Positions 1 through 5,145 of a DNA stretch of 30,486 bases are shown here, piece by piece. The stretch spans positions 1-30,486 of IMG/VR virus record IMGVR_UViG_3300038465_000109; one strand, given 5' to 3'. The position numbers were made by a program, and so were the translations under genes. The notes below the pieces were generated by a model. The model was not told the origin of the DNA and did not search any database. It was given only the letters and a program-made list of their open reading frames with translations. The stretch comes from a virus. Positions within the stretch are counted from its first letter, which is position 1, and each line of letters opens with the position of its first letter.

Positions 1-225
1 TGATAGTGTAGATTTGCCACTTCCATAAGGCCCCATAATGACGCGGACAAATTGATCGCTGTCATGAAAAATAGCACCGGTGGCAGTTGGAACATAAATT
101 TTATCTTGCTCATGCGCATGAATAATCATCCTATCGGGTAGAATAGTTAATTGTTTTTTAGTGCCTCTGTTAATCCCGGCCTCATATTCATTAAATGTTT
201 TTATTAGTTCAGCAGCAGATTTCAT
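1..225 (-). CDS. terL: Terminase large subunit, N-terminal part (runs off left edge)
   Basis: Partial gene entering from the left edge. The first 75 codons are visible, read leftwards from ATG at 225. Near the edge lies a P-loop, MGPYGSGKST, preceded by the hydrophobic strand FVRVI. This is the Walker A of the ATPase that powers DNA packaging, at the N-terminal position usual for podoviral terminase large subunits. The start codon overlaps the TGA of the upstream zinc-ribbon gene (ATGA), so the two are probably translationally coupled. The matching small subunit is about 2.6 kb upstream at 2831-3289, an unusually large separation filled by small genes and two endonuclease genes. Only the Walker A is visible, so another packaging-type ATPase is possible. 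The P22-like gene order around it makes terminase much the best reading. Confidence 0.8.
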   Translation of the reverse strand, partial: MKSAAELIKTFNEYEAGINRGTKKQLTILPDRMIIHAHEQDKIYVPTATGAIFHDSDQFVRVIMGPYGSGKSTLS

Positions 226-407
226 TTCTCTAATATCCTCCGCGGTGGAGGCGTTTGATAGTTTGGGTTTTCTCTAATGTTTTCTTGCGTGGTGAATCGG
301 ACACCGCAACGCATACATTCGCGACGTCTTACGATTTTATTTAGCCTATCATCCCGTTTCGTTTCCACCACGCGAGAATCAGGATAGCTACAACTGTGAC
401 ATTGCAT
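222..407 (-). CDS. NrdR-like zinc ribbon protein without ATP-cone
   Basis: A 61-residue protein that closely resembles the N-terminal zinc ribbon of the ribonucleotide-reductase repressor NrdR: CHSC at 3-6, a DSRVVET segment, then RRREC and CGVRFTT with the second cysteine pair at 31 and 34. Full NrdR is about 150 residues and carries an ATP-cone that senses nucleotides; here the chain ends shortly after the ribbon with a proline-rich tail. The known family role is DNA binding at NrdR boxes upstream of nrd operons. A phage protein with only the ribbon could compete with host NrdR or act on phage DNA; that is inference. It starts one base from the upstream HNH gene's stop and overlaps terL by ATGA. 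Confidence 0.75.
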   Translation of the reverse strand: MQCHSCSYPDSRVVETKRDDRLNKIVRRRECMRCGVRFTTQENIRENPNYQTPPPRRILEK

Positions 408-866
408 CTATTTCCTTGTCCTTCCGCCAAATCGGTCACGTTTTTTTTGAATCATATCTTTCATATTATCCCTATGTTTACCTATCCATAAATGATCGAC
501 ATTAACACATAATGGATTATCACAACTGTGACAAACCTCATGACCCAATGGAATTTCACCTTTAAACAATATATAAGCCATTCTATGCGCCAAAACTTGT
601 TTTGAAATGTTATTTATTTTTTTAACAAAAAACTTTCCATAACCTTTGTTATCTTTTGTTCCTAACCAATTAATGCATCCATTAATATCTATTAAATCCA
701 TTTTTTCTTTGAACCTCTCCAATAATGGACGACTCCTTAACTGACCAATTCCAGAGATACAACATTTTTTAGAACAATAAGAACTACTAAATTCTTTGTG
801 CTTTGGAACTTCGTATTTATTTCCACAAAATTTGCATATTTTTGATACAAAAGTAATATAACCCAT
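408..866 (-). CDS. HNH homing-type endonuclease with N-terminal zinc finger
   Basis: 152 residues. An N-terminal CxxC...CxxxC finger (C11, C14, C31, C35) is followed by the pattern of small phage HNH nucleases: CINWLG at 64-69, GYG at 75-77, AHR at 93-95, then VCHSCDNPLCVNVDHLWIG at 111-129 and DNM. This is the HNH_3-type core, with zinc cysteines and the conserved N-x2-H. Such proteins are usually free-standing homing endonucleases that cut intron- or gene-less alleles. It sits between structural-region genes, has a private promoter at 889-917, and its start codon lies in a possible hairpin (865-895). The HNH gene at 4184-4702 has the same core arrangement but a different terminal domain. 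Composition is more AT-rich than the late genes, consistent with acquisition. Confidence 0.85.
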   Translation of the reverse strand: MGYITFVSKICKFCGNKYEVPKHKEFSSSYCSKKCCISGIGQLRSRPLLERFKEKMDLIDINGCINWLGTKDNKGYGKFFVKKINNISKQVLAHRMAYILFKGEIPLGHEVCHSCDNPLCVNVDHLWIGKHRDNMKDMIQKKRDRFGGRTRK

Positions 867-895
867 ATAATATATCCATAAAATATGTATTATAT
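865..895 (-). promoter_or_regulatory. Start-codon hairpin of the HNH gene
   Basis: The 8-bp inverted repeat ATATAATA / TATTATAT (865-872 and 888-895, 15-nt loop) encloses the Shine-Dalgarno region, and the first arm reaches the HNH start codon at 864-866. Transcripts reading in from upstream genes would contain both arms. A transcript from the promoter at 889-917 would begin near 882 and lack the 5' arm. All pairs are A-T, so the structure is weak. Confidence 0.4.
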
Positions 896-917
896 ATCAC
901 CTTCTAACCCCTCGCAA
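889..917 (-). promoter_or_regulatory. Sigma70-like promoter for the HNH gene
   Basis: On the minus strand a -35 box TTGCGA (917-912) and a consensus -10 box TATAAT (894-889) are separated by exactly 17 bases. The promoter lies at the very end of the preceding small gene and points at the HNH gene at 408-866. Confidence 0.55.
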
Positions 918-1082
918 AGTTTTTATTAAACAAGATGTAGCAGGTACAGAGAATCGTTTTTTTGGCTTCTTCGCATCATGCGCATAGGTATCAGCCAAAG
1001 GATCACGTTCATAAGATGGTGCCGTCTCATGCTCTTTTTTCTTTTTTATCTTCTCGACCCACGTATTGCGGATAGTAGCCAT
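897..1082 (-). CDS. Small basic protein, unknown
   Basis: 61 residues, strongly basic, with a lysine run near the N-terminus (KIKKKKE at about 12-18), a second basic block AKKPKKRF and the C-terminus RGVRR. No family recognised. Start chosen at the ATG at 1082, preceded by a weak AGGGA. It belongs to the chain of small leftward genes between the terminase subunits; a DNA- or RNA-binding accessory role is possible from composition only. Confidence 0.6.
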   Translation of the reverse strand: MATIRNTWVEKIKKKKEHETAPSYERDPLADTYAHDAKKPKKRFSVPATSCLIKTLRGVRR

Positions 1083-1112
1083 ATAATCACATCCCTATGT
1101 GTTAAGTGCTGA

Positions 1113-1331
1113 TTACTTCTTTTTCTTGCCCAGCACTTTATCGGCTTTAGCATCTATCTTTTGCTTAGATGACATAGACAGCTTCCCTTTCTTTTCCATC
1201 TCTGATGCGCGAGCCTTGGCATTCTTTGCGTGATTTTTGTCCTCGACCGGGTACTTTTCTATCCCGGGAAGCGCAAAATCTGATTTAGGTAAGGCATTTC
1301 TCTTCTTCGCTGTTAACTTTGCCACGGTCAT
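1113..1331 (-). CDS. Small conserved-looking phage protein, unknown function
   Basis: 72 residues. The central part, ALPKSDFALPGIEKYPVED followed by HAKNAKARASE, resembles a motif common in small phage proteins near head and packaging genes (LPxSDFALP...KYPxxDxxHAxNAxAR). The C-terminus is lysine-rich (LGKKKK). Its role is not known to me. The ATG at 1331 sits only two bases after GGAGA; a GTG two codons downstream (1325) has better spacing from the same GGAG and may be the true start. It overlaps the end of the endonuclease-VII-like gene by about 40 bases, as expected if that gene was inserted upstream. Confidence 0.7.
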   Translation of the reverse strand: MTVAKLTAKKRNALPKSDFALPGIEKYPVEDKNHAKNAKARASEMEKKGKLSMSSKQKIDAKADKVLGKKKK

Positions 1332-1767
1332 TCTCCAAATAGTTAATCATTGCTTGTAGCAACTTCACATCATCCTTGACGGAACCGAGTACTCGATTAC
1401 ATCTATCACATATCCAACCTCGAAAGTGACCACCATCATGACAATGGTCAAACACAGTAGTTACAACGGTTAAACATAATTCACATACAGCAGCCCTAGG
1501 TCTTCCAGCTATTTCCCAAAGAGCAGCTTCACTTTTAATCTTAAACCTTTCAGCTCGTGCCTTTTGCAACTCTGGCTTCGTTTTTCTATATTCTCTAGCT
1601 CGTAATTTATGCTTCTCTCTTGAAGCTTCCACATCCTTTTCATAGTACTTCTTGCTAGCCTTTGCATTAGTTTCAGGATGTTTCAATCTATATCTTTTAG
1701 CTTGCTCGGCTACTTTTTCAGGATTGTTCTTTCTCCACTCTTTAACCTTTTCATATGTTGTTGTCAT
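1285..1767 (-). CDS. Endonuclease VII-like HNH nuclease
   Basis: 160 residues. The N-terminal two-thirds is a highly charged Lys/Arg/Glu-rich helical region. The nuclease core is at 95-130: CELC (95-98), DHCH (107-110), HFRGWICDRCNRVLG (114-128) with C120, C123 and N124. This matches the recombination endonuclease VII family, in which four cysteines bind zinc and the D-H...N triad cuts DNA. In phages these act as Holliday-junction resolvases or, when free-standing like this, as mobile homing nucleases. Its start codon and Shine-Dalgarno sequence are folded into a perfect 10-bp inverted repeat (1766-1793). The partial gene at 30156 encodes a similar protein on the other strand. Confidence 0.85.
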   Translation of the reverse strand: MTTTYEKVKEWRKNNPEKVAEQAKRYRLKHPETNAKASKKYYEKDVEASREKHKLRAREYRKTKPELQKARAERFKIKSEAALWEIAGRPRAAVCELCLTVVTTVFDHCHDGGHFRGWICDRCNRVLGSVKDDVKLLQAMINYLENDRGKVNSEEEKCLT

Positions 1768-1793
1768 GATATCCCCATTAAAAGGGATATCAT
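1766..1793 (-). promoter_or_regulatory. Hairpin sequestering ribosome site of the endonuclease-VII-like gene
   Basis: Perfect 10-bp inverted repeat ATGATATCCC / GGGATATCAT with an 8-base loop. In the minus-strand RNA the 3' arm contains the Shine-Dalgarno-like GGGG and reaches into the AUG at 1767, so the folded RNA would block initiation. Comparable hairpins control free-standing and intron-encoded endonucleases in T4 (for example I-TevI). Confidence 0.6.
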
Positions 1794-1819
1794 ATCATAA
1801 ACAAGTCTATCATTGGATA

Positions 1820-1921
1820 TTACATGCAATCCTTCTTGGATTTCTTCATGTCTTTGCCGTCTTTCTTCTTCTTCATGTCCTTCATGGGCATGTCTTTTTT
1901 CATAGGTTTTTTAGCTGGCAT
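1820..1921 (-). CDS. Lys/Met-rich 33-aa protein
   Basis: 33 residues from ATG at 1921, built almost entirely of lysine, methionine and aspartate in a KKDM/MKDMKKKK-like pattern. No fold or family recognised. It overlaps the stop of the upstream 56-aa gene by 11 bases, which supports coupling. Very short Lys/Met-rich ORFs occur in many phage structural regions, but coding is not proven here. Confidence 0.4.
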   Translation of the reverse strand: MPAKKPMKKDMPMKDMKKKKDGKDMKKSKKDCM

Positions 1922-2081
1922 TAGCATCACCTGCTAATGATGGAACTTTAGATTGTGCCCAAGTAATAACTTCGGTTGCTAAAGTGTGTACTTGTTTGAC
2001 TAGAAACTCGGCAATAGCTGGCTCTTGCGCTAGCAATTCAGCTTCGAGTTTTGGAAGGATAATAGAACTAAGTAAACTCAT
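1911..2081 (-). CDS. Small helical protein, unknown
   Basis: 56 residues, from ATG at 2081. The sequence (LSSIILPKLEAELLAQEP... FLVKQVHTLATEVITWAQSKVP) predicts one or two amphipathic helices. No zinc or catalytic motif. It lies in the leftward chain of small genes between the terminase subunits. Function unknown. Confidence 0.55.
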   Translation of the reverse strand: MSLLSSIILPKLEAELLAQEPAIAEFLVKQVHTLATEVITWAQSKVPSLAGDANAS

Positions 2082-2093
2082 GGTGTTATGTCC

Positions 2094-2264
2094 TTATAAC
2101 GATTCGATCATGTGAACGACTTCAATGATTGCGCCCTGTATGTTCGCAATCTCCTTTTTGATTACCTTCAATCTGTCCTTGAGCAGGTCATGATCAACCG
2201 CACTCGTGACTAAGGTTGAAGCTAGATCATCTCTACGCTTTTGCAATACTTCCAATGTAATCAT
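2094..2264 (-). CDS. Small coiled-coil protein, unknown
   Basis: 56 residues from ATG at 2264, with a GGAG-type Shine-Dalgarno sequence just upstream. It is predicted almost wholly helical with a heptad-like pattern (LEVLQKRRDDLAS... LKDRLKVIKKEIANIQGAIIEVVHMIESL), suggesting a coiled-coil oligomer. No family recognised. It follows the hairpin at 2278-2300. Confidence 0.6.
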   Translation of the reverse strand: MITLEVLQKRRDDLASTLVTSAVDHDLLKDRLKVIKKEIANIQGAIIEVVHMIESL

Positions 2265-2277
2265 GTAACACTCCTTC

Positions 2278-2300
2278 TTTTTAAAGGCGCATCATGCGCC
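2278..2300 (-). terminator. Weak intrinsic terminator
   Basis: GGCGC-ATGAT-GCGCC on the minus strand (2300-2286) is followed by a broken run TTTAAAAA. The stem is short but GC-rich. It lies right after the 67-aa gene at 2308-2511 and could end that gene's own transcript while letting some late transcription through. Confidence 0.4.
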
Positions 2301-2307
2301 AAATGAT

Positions 2308-2511
2308 TTAACCTAACAATCTAACTTCGTGCGCAAAATCATGACGCACTTTAAACTCTAAACTGCTTCCATCTGTAAAGGTGTAAACTGGAAATTCATT
2401 GCCATCAATAAAAGCCATTACAGGCTCTTTATTTCCCCAAACCTGTGCTTCTGCAAGCATCATGTCTAAGTGACCCCTGTAATCTCTTTTTAATTGTTGC
2501 GCTGTGTTCAT
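2308..2511 (-). CDS. 67-aa protein with its own promoter, moron-like
   Basis: 67 residues. An upstream in-frame ATG at 2550 exists, but the ATG at 2511 has an excellent GAGGAG at proper spacing and fits a transcript starting from the promoter at 2542-2570, so 2511 is chosen. The protein has an N-terminal amphipathic helix (TAQQLKRDYRGHLDMMLAEAQVWG) followed by a beta-rich stretch (VMAFIDGNEFPVYTFTDGSSLEFKVRHDF). No family recognised. A strong promoter overlapped by a 22-bp palindrome lies upstream and a GC hairpin lies downstream, so this is an independent transcription unit inside the late region. That layout is typical of moron genes. Acidic-basic mixed composition; no membrane segment. Confidence 0.65.
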   Translation of the reverse strand: MNTAQQLKRDYRGHLDMMLAEAQVWGNKEPVMAFIDGNEFPVYTFTDGSSLEFKVRHDFAHEVRLLG

Positions 2512-2541
2512 GTTTAACTCCTCATCTGATTCAATGAGGAG

Positions 2542-2573
2542 ATTATACATTTACTTATTTAATTAAACAAGTA
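2542..2573 (-). promoter_or_regulatory. Consensus promoter overlapped by a palindromic operator
   Basis: Minus strand: -35 TTGTTT (2570-2565), 17-base spacer, -10 TATAAT (2547-2542). An almost perfect 22-bp palindrome, TACTT-A-TTTAATTAAA-C-AAGTA (2552-2573, one mismatched pair), covers the spacer and -35 box. Its outer half-site, TACTT/AAGTA, resembles the half-sites near the Arc-like gene at 7456-7505. Regulation by a phage or host repressor is likely. Confidence 0.6.
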
Positions 2574-2584
2574 TTTATGTACAT

Positions 2585-2758
2585 TTATTTATAATAACCT
2601 TTTAACCCGTAGTTCTCTTTGCTTTGAGCAGGAAGGTTACGAGAGGCACCAGCTTCACGATAGGTACGCACTTCTTGCTTACGTTCACGGTCAAGGTATA
2701 CGTTGTTGCGTGTTTCTAAGTAGCCTTCTGGTTTAGGTGATGTGTATTTAGCGCCCAT
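2585..2758 (-). CDS. Small basic protein, unknown
   Basis: 57 residues from ATG at 2758, with AGGGGC upstream as a possible ribosome site. Rich in Arg, Lys and Tyr (YLETRNNVYLDRERKQEVRTYREAGASRNLP, ending GLKGYYK). No family recognised. Its position downstream of the terminase small subunit suggests a packaging- or head-related accessory, by context only. Confidence 0.6.
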   Translation of the reverse strand: MGAKYTSPKPEGYLETRNNVYLDRERKQEVRTYREAGASRNLPAQSKENYGLKGYYK

Positions 2759-2760
2759 GA

Positions 2761-2844
2761 TTATTTGCCCCTCTTAGGTTGAAAGTCTTTTTTGTCTTTG
2801 ATTGCGTCTTTGCGTTCTTCTTTCTTGTCGTTACGCTTGATCAT
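2761..2844 (-). CDS. Possible 27-aa Lys-rich protein
   Basis: 27 codons from ATG at 2844, overlapping the last 14 bases of the terminase small subunit gene and ending two bases before the next start. It is nearly all charged (KKEERKDAIKDKKD). The ribosome site is poor, so coding is uncertain. Confidence 0.3.
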   Translation of the reverse strand: MIKRNDKKEERKDAIKDKKDFQPKRGK

Positions 2845-3289
2845 CTTCGCAACTATCTTCTTCGATATTTTTTCCATGCTTAGCCCCTGCCATCTGGTTC
2901 ATACGCTCGTTAAGTTCTTTGAGTAAGATATTGTTGCCGAAGTATTTAGGCCATCGTCTTTCCAATAGCCACGCATCAGCTTGCCATCTCTCAGGCTTAG
3001 CCGCAATCATGTCGGTGTGTTCAAGTACTCTGTTGAGTTCAGCCCTTTTTATAGCCTCGGAAAACTTGGTGAAGTCTGTGTCCAGCCCTTCGAGTTGATG
3101 AGCCTTACCAGTATTGAGCCAATCGTATAAAGTAGCTTCGCAAATGCCGTTCGCTTCGGCTGCTAGTTCATAGGGAACACGCCTTGATATGTCGTGTATA
3201 ATCTTAGCCCTTCGTTCAGGTGTGAACTTGCTATTTCTAGCAATATCCGTAACCTCTTCAGGCTTTTTAATCCTTGCGTTTCTAGTCAT
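2831..3289 (-). CDS. terS: Terminase small subunit
   Basis: 152 residues. Residues about 23-55 form a homeodomain-like helix-turn-helix (FTPERRAKIIHDISRRVPYELAAEANGICEATLYDWL). The C-terminal half has the signature found in many phage small terminases: a helix with AIKRAE, then ERWQADAWLLERRWPKYFG at about 98-116, and an acidic tail. Small subunits bind the pac or cos site and load the large subunit on DNA. A good ribosome site, AAAGGA, precedes the ATG at 3289. Holin and endolysin genes lie just upstream in the same operon, and terL lies 2.6 kb downstream. Confidence 0.8.
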   Translation of the reverse strand: MTRNARIKKPEEVTDIARNSKFTPERRAKIIHDISRRVPYELAAEANGICEATLYDWLNTGKAHQLEGLDTDFTKFSEAIKRAELNRVLEHTDMIAAKPERWQADAWLLERRWPKYFGNNILLKELNERMNQMAGAKHGKNIEEDSCEDDQA

Positions 3290-3329
3290 TGCACTAATCC
3301 TTTAGTGTATGTAAAACTATAAATGTATA

Positions 3330-3548
3330 TTACTGTTTTTTGTTTCGCAATGCCATCATAACGACAAATAAAACTACAGTTTCAAAACCGTCCGCAGTTC
3401 CCAGCAAAGTACTAAGCTCGTTTGCATCAATCTTGCCATCGGTCAAGGCTGTAAAGAGATTCGTACAAAACGTGATAAAACACAATATAGCTGGCATTGA
3501 TAAAACTATGTGCGGTTTATTTTTGAGTATCTCTTTCAGCCAGTCCAT
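3330..3548 (-). CDS. Holin
   Basis: 72 residues with two hydrophobic segments, about 15-35 (IVLSMPAILCFITFCTNLFTAL) and 54-67 (FETVVLFVVMMAL), separated by a polar loop with acidic residues, and a basic C-terminus RNKKQ. Size, topology and position ten bases after the endolysin gene support a holin, which forms membrane lesions at lysis time to release or activate the endolysin. No sequence family was recognised, so the call rests on topology and context. The order endolysin then holin on the transcript is the reverse of many phages but not rare. Confidence 0.7.
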   Translation of the reverse strand: MDWLKEILKNKPHIVLSMPAILCFITFCTNLFTALTDGKIDANELSTLLGTADGFETVVLFVVMMALRNKKQ

Positions 3549-3558
3549 AGCTCACCCC

Positions 3559-3972
3559 TTAAACTACAAGCTCAAAGTGATCGGCATCATTGAGTTGTCC
3601 GGGTCTGTCCAGCTTGCCCAGTCCATCCCATGAACCGCCCCATCTCACAGAATGAGACATTTTGCCCTCATCCTTAAGTTTCTGGGCAATACCTAGAACG
3701 TAACCACCGAACCATATTGCCAGTTTGTCATCGTTAAAGTTAACAGGATAGGGTGCCACATCTACCGCCATTGAAGGATTTTGATTATGTTTGCCGTGTG
3801 GGTAATGAAGTTTTGTATTGCCTTTAGCAAAAGCAGCTTCTTGATCGGCTTCGTTGCGATAACCTTCCAAGATTGTGCAGTCAAAGAATTTGATTACCTC
3901 GTAGAACAAGGCTTGTAGGTCAGGATGACAGGTACTTAATTTTGAGAATGACGCTTGACTAAATTTTGGCAT
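3559..3972 (-). CDS. Endolysin, M15-family peptidase
   Basis: 137 residues with the pattern of phage L-alanyl-D-glutamate / D,D-peptidases of family M15: GYRN at 37-40, KHNQNPSMAVDVAPYP at 61-76 with zinc ligands H62 and D71, VRWGGSWD at 109-116, and DADHFEL at 129-135 with H132. The enzyme cuts peptidoglycan stem peptides. There is no signal peptide or membrane anchor, so export depends on the neighbouring holin. It is the first gene after the terminator at 4006-4033, placing it at the head of the lysis-packaging operon. Confidence 0.9.
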   Translation of the reverse strand: MPKFSQASFSKLSTCHPDLQALFYEVIKFFDCTILEGYRNEADQEAAFAKGNTKLHYPHGKHNQNPSMAVDVAPYPVNFNDDKLAIWFGGYVLGIAQKLKDEGKMSHSVRWGGSWDGLGKLDRPGQLNDADHFELVV

Positions 3973-4005
3973 GTTAACTATCCTTGTCTAGTTTAATTAA
4001 GTGTA

Positions 4006-4033
4006 GCAAAAAATAGCCCTATTGCTAGGGCTA
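4006..4033 (-). terminator. Rho-independent terminator
   Basis: Minus strand: TAGCCCT - AGCAAT - AGGGCTA stem-loop (4033-4014) followed by TTTTTT (4013-4008). It should end transcription of the replication operon coming from 7194 before the lysis genes, separating the two minus-strand operons. Confidence 0.75.
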
Positions 4034-4052
4034 CGAAAGCAAGGAAGTTTTC

Positions 4053-4157
4053 ATGAAACAAATCAATAATAATAGAAAATCAAGCGGAGAGATAGGCATT
4101 AAAACAACTTACTCCATTAAGACGCTTCGTAACCGGCAAAGTTTGAAAACGTCTTAA
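4053..4157 (+). CDS. Possible 34-aa plus-strand ORF
   Basis: 34 codons starting five bases after a good AAGGAAG ribosome site. Basic, polar peptide (KQINNNRKSSGEIGIKTTYS...). It runs against the flanking minus-strand genes and its 3' end lies in the 12-bp inverted repeat. No clear plus-strand promoter seen, so it is tentative. Confidence 0.25.
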   Translation: MKQINNNRKSSGEIGIKTTYSIKTLRNRQSLKTS

Positions 4158-4161
4158 TGGA
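4113..4161. repeat. 12-bp perfect inverted repeat
   Basis: TCCATTAAGACG (4113-4124) and CGTCTTAATGGA (4150-4161) flank 25 bases. An alternative pairing ACTCCA (4111-4116) with TGGAGT (4166-4171) is mutually exclusive with it. There is no U-tract on either side, so it is not an ordinary terminator. A protein-binding or recombination site, or a switchable RNA structure, would fit. Confidence 0.65.
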
Positions 4162-4183
4162 TCACTGGAGTGCTTTAGTAAAT

Positions 4184-4702
4184 CTACTTTACATTCTTCC
4201 ACGTTTTATTTCTACAAATATTATGCATTGAACTGATATGCAATGAAAATTTCGTTGCTAGATAAGTTTGACTTGCTCCTTGTAAAAACAAATTACGTAT
4301 TTCTTTAACAATATCAGGATTTACTTTGGATAAATGATGCTTTACCCCTAGATTTAAAGGTGGATTTTTTGCTCTCCCCTTTTTTATTTTATCTCTCATG
4401 TTGTCACCATGAGTACCAACAAATAAATGATTCGGGTTAACGCAAGATGGATTGTCGCATTTACGGCATATAATTTTTTTCTGCTCAAAATCCCCAACAA
4501 ATAGCAAATAAGAAAATCTATGAGCAGCTACATTACCCAAATCACGATACATAATCTGCCCATATCCTTTCTTATTTTTAAAAGCATTCCATTCCCAACA
4601 TTCATTTTTCTTAAATGGAACACTCACTTTATCCATGAATCGTACTTTATCAGTGATTGTTAAATCACTCTTTGAGATATCTCTCAATGATTTTAATGCC
4701 AT
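4184..4702 (-). CDS. HNH homing-type endonuclease with C-terminal helix-turn-helix
   Basis: About 172 residues from the ATG at 4702; further ATGs at 4711 and 4729 are in frame and none has a good ribosome site. The core has ECWEWNAF, KKGYGQI, AAHRFSYLLF, then ICRKCDNPSCVNPNHLFVGTHGDNMRDK, the HNH_3-type zinc and catalytic pattern shared with the gene at 408-866. The C-terminus, HLSKVNPDIVKEIRNLFLQGASQTYLATKFSLHISSMHNICRNKTWK, is the helix-turn-helix DNA-binding repeat often joined to such nucleases. It overlaps the 3' end of the VRR-NUC gene, as if inserted there. Confidence 0.85.
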   Translation of the reverse strand: MALKSLRDISKSDLTITDKVRFMDKVSVPFKKNECWEWNAFKNKKGYGQIMYRDLGNVAAHRFSYLLFVGDFEQKKIICRKCDNPSCVNPNHLFVGTHGDNMRDKIKKGRAKNPPLNLGVKHHLSKVNPDIVKEIRNLFLQGASQTYLATKFSLHISSMHNICRNKTWKNVK

Positions 4703-5057
4703 CTTCAAACCCATAACAAAAATAACCATCGTACCCAACAGTTTTCATCCTGTCAATCCATTCTTGTTGCCTAACCCAAGTTTCAGACTTCCTTGCTGAT
4801 GGTGGATAGTTCATATTTCTTTTAACTTCCAACCATAAACCAGCGTATAACCCTGTTCGGCTAGGGTAGGGAATAAATAAGTCACTCACGCCCGGACGCA
4901 ATCCCATTAACTTCAAGTTCCAAGTTTGTGCTTCGGTGCGTTTCCCCTCGTTGTTATTCTTGTAAAAGTAATCCTTCAAGACCGGGTGTAGACTCAGCCA
5001 CTTGACCAAGGCTCTTTGCTCTTGGTTTTCCGTGGGAATCAGAAATTTTCGTGTCAT
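4665..5057 (-). CDS. VRR-NUC domain nuclease
   Basis: 130 residues from the ATG at 5057, chosen because GAGG lies six bases upstream; an ATG pair five codons earlier (5072) has no ribosome site. The fold is PD-(D/E)xK of the VRR-NUC type: ENQEQRALVKWL (helix with E/Q-x-x-L), the GVSDLFIPYP strand carrying the catalytic Asp, LWLEVKR as the E-x-K motif, then QQEWIDRMKTVGYDGYFCYG. Phage VRR-NUC proteins are single-domain structure-selective nucleases, usually in replication modules, thought to resolve branched DNA. It sits among replication genes. Both its ends overlap neighbours. Confidence 0.85.
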   Translation of the reverse strand: MTRKFLIPTENQEQRALVKWLSLHPVLKDYFYKNNNEGKRTEAQTWNLKLMGLRPGVSDLFIPYPSRTGLYAGLWLEVKRNMNYPPSARKSETWVRQQEWIDRMKTVGYDGYFCYGFEDGIKIIERYLKE

Positions 5058-5145
5058 CCTTGACCTCATCATTTCCGTACAATATTTTCATTAACGCGAG
5101 AACTTCCTGTTGGTCGCGTAAATCAACCGTTTTGCGTTTTGACAT
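4954..5145 (-). CDS. Small protein overlapping VRR-NUC, unknown
   Basis: 63 residues from ATG at 5145, preceded by a strong GAGGAGAAGGAAG. An in-frame start at 5205 exists but lacks this site. The N-terminal part (SKRKTVDLRDQQEVLALMKILYGNDEVKDD) looks genuine; the last 35 codons share DNA with the VRR-NUC gene in another frame, an unusually long overlap of about 100 bases. No family recognised. Confidence 0.55.
   Translation of the reverse strand: MSKRKTVDLRDQQEVLALMKILYGNDEVKDDTKISDSHGKPRAKSLGQVAESTPGLEGLLLQE

Noticed and set aside
1652-1924. 90-aa hydrophobic plus-strand ORF that looks like a membrane protein
   Set aside because: It is the complement of the Lys-rich endonuclease N-terminus and the Lys/Met-rich ORF; AAR lysine codons read backwards give Phe and Leu.
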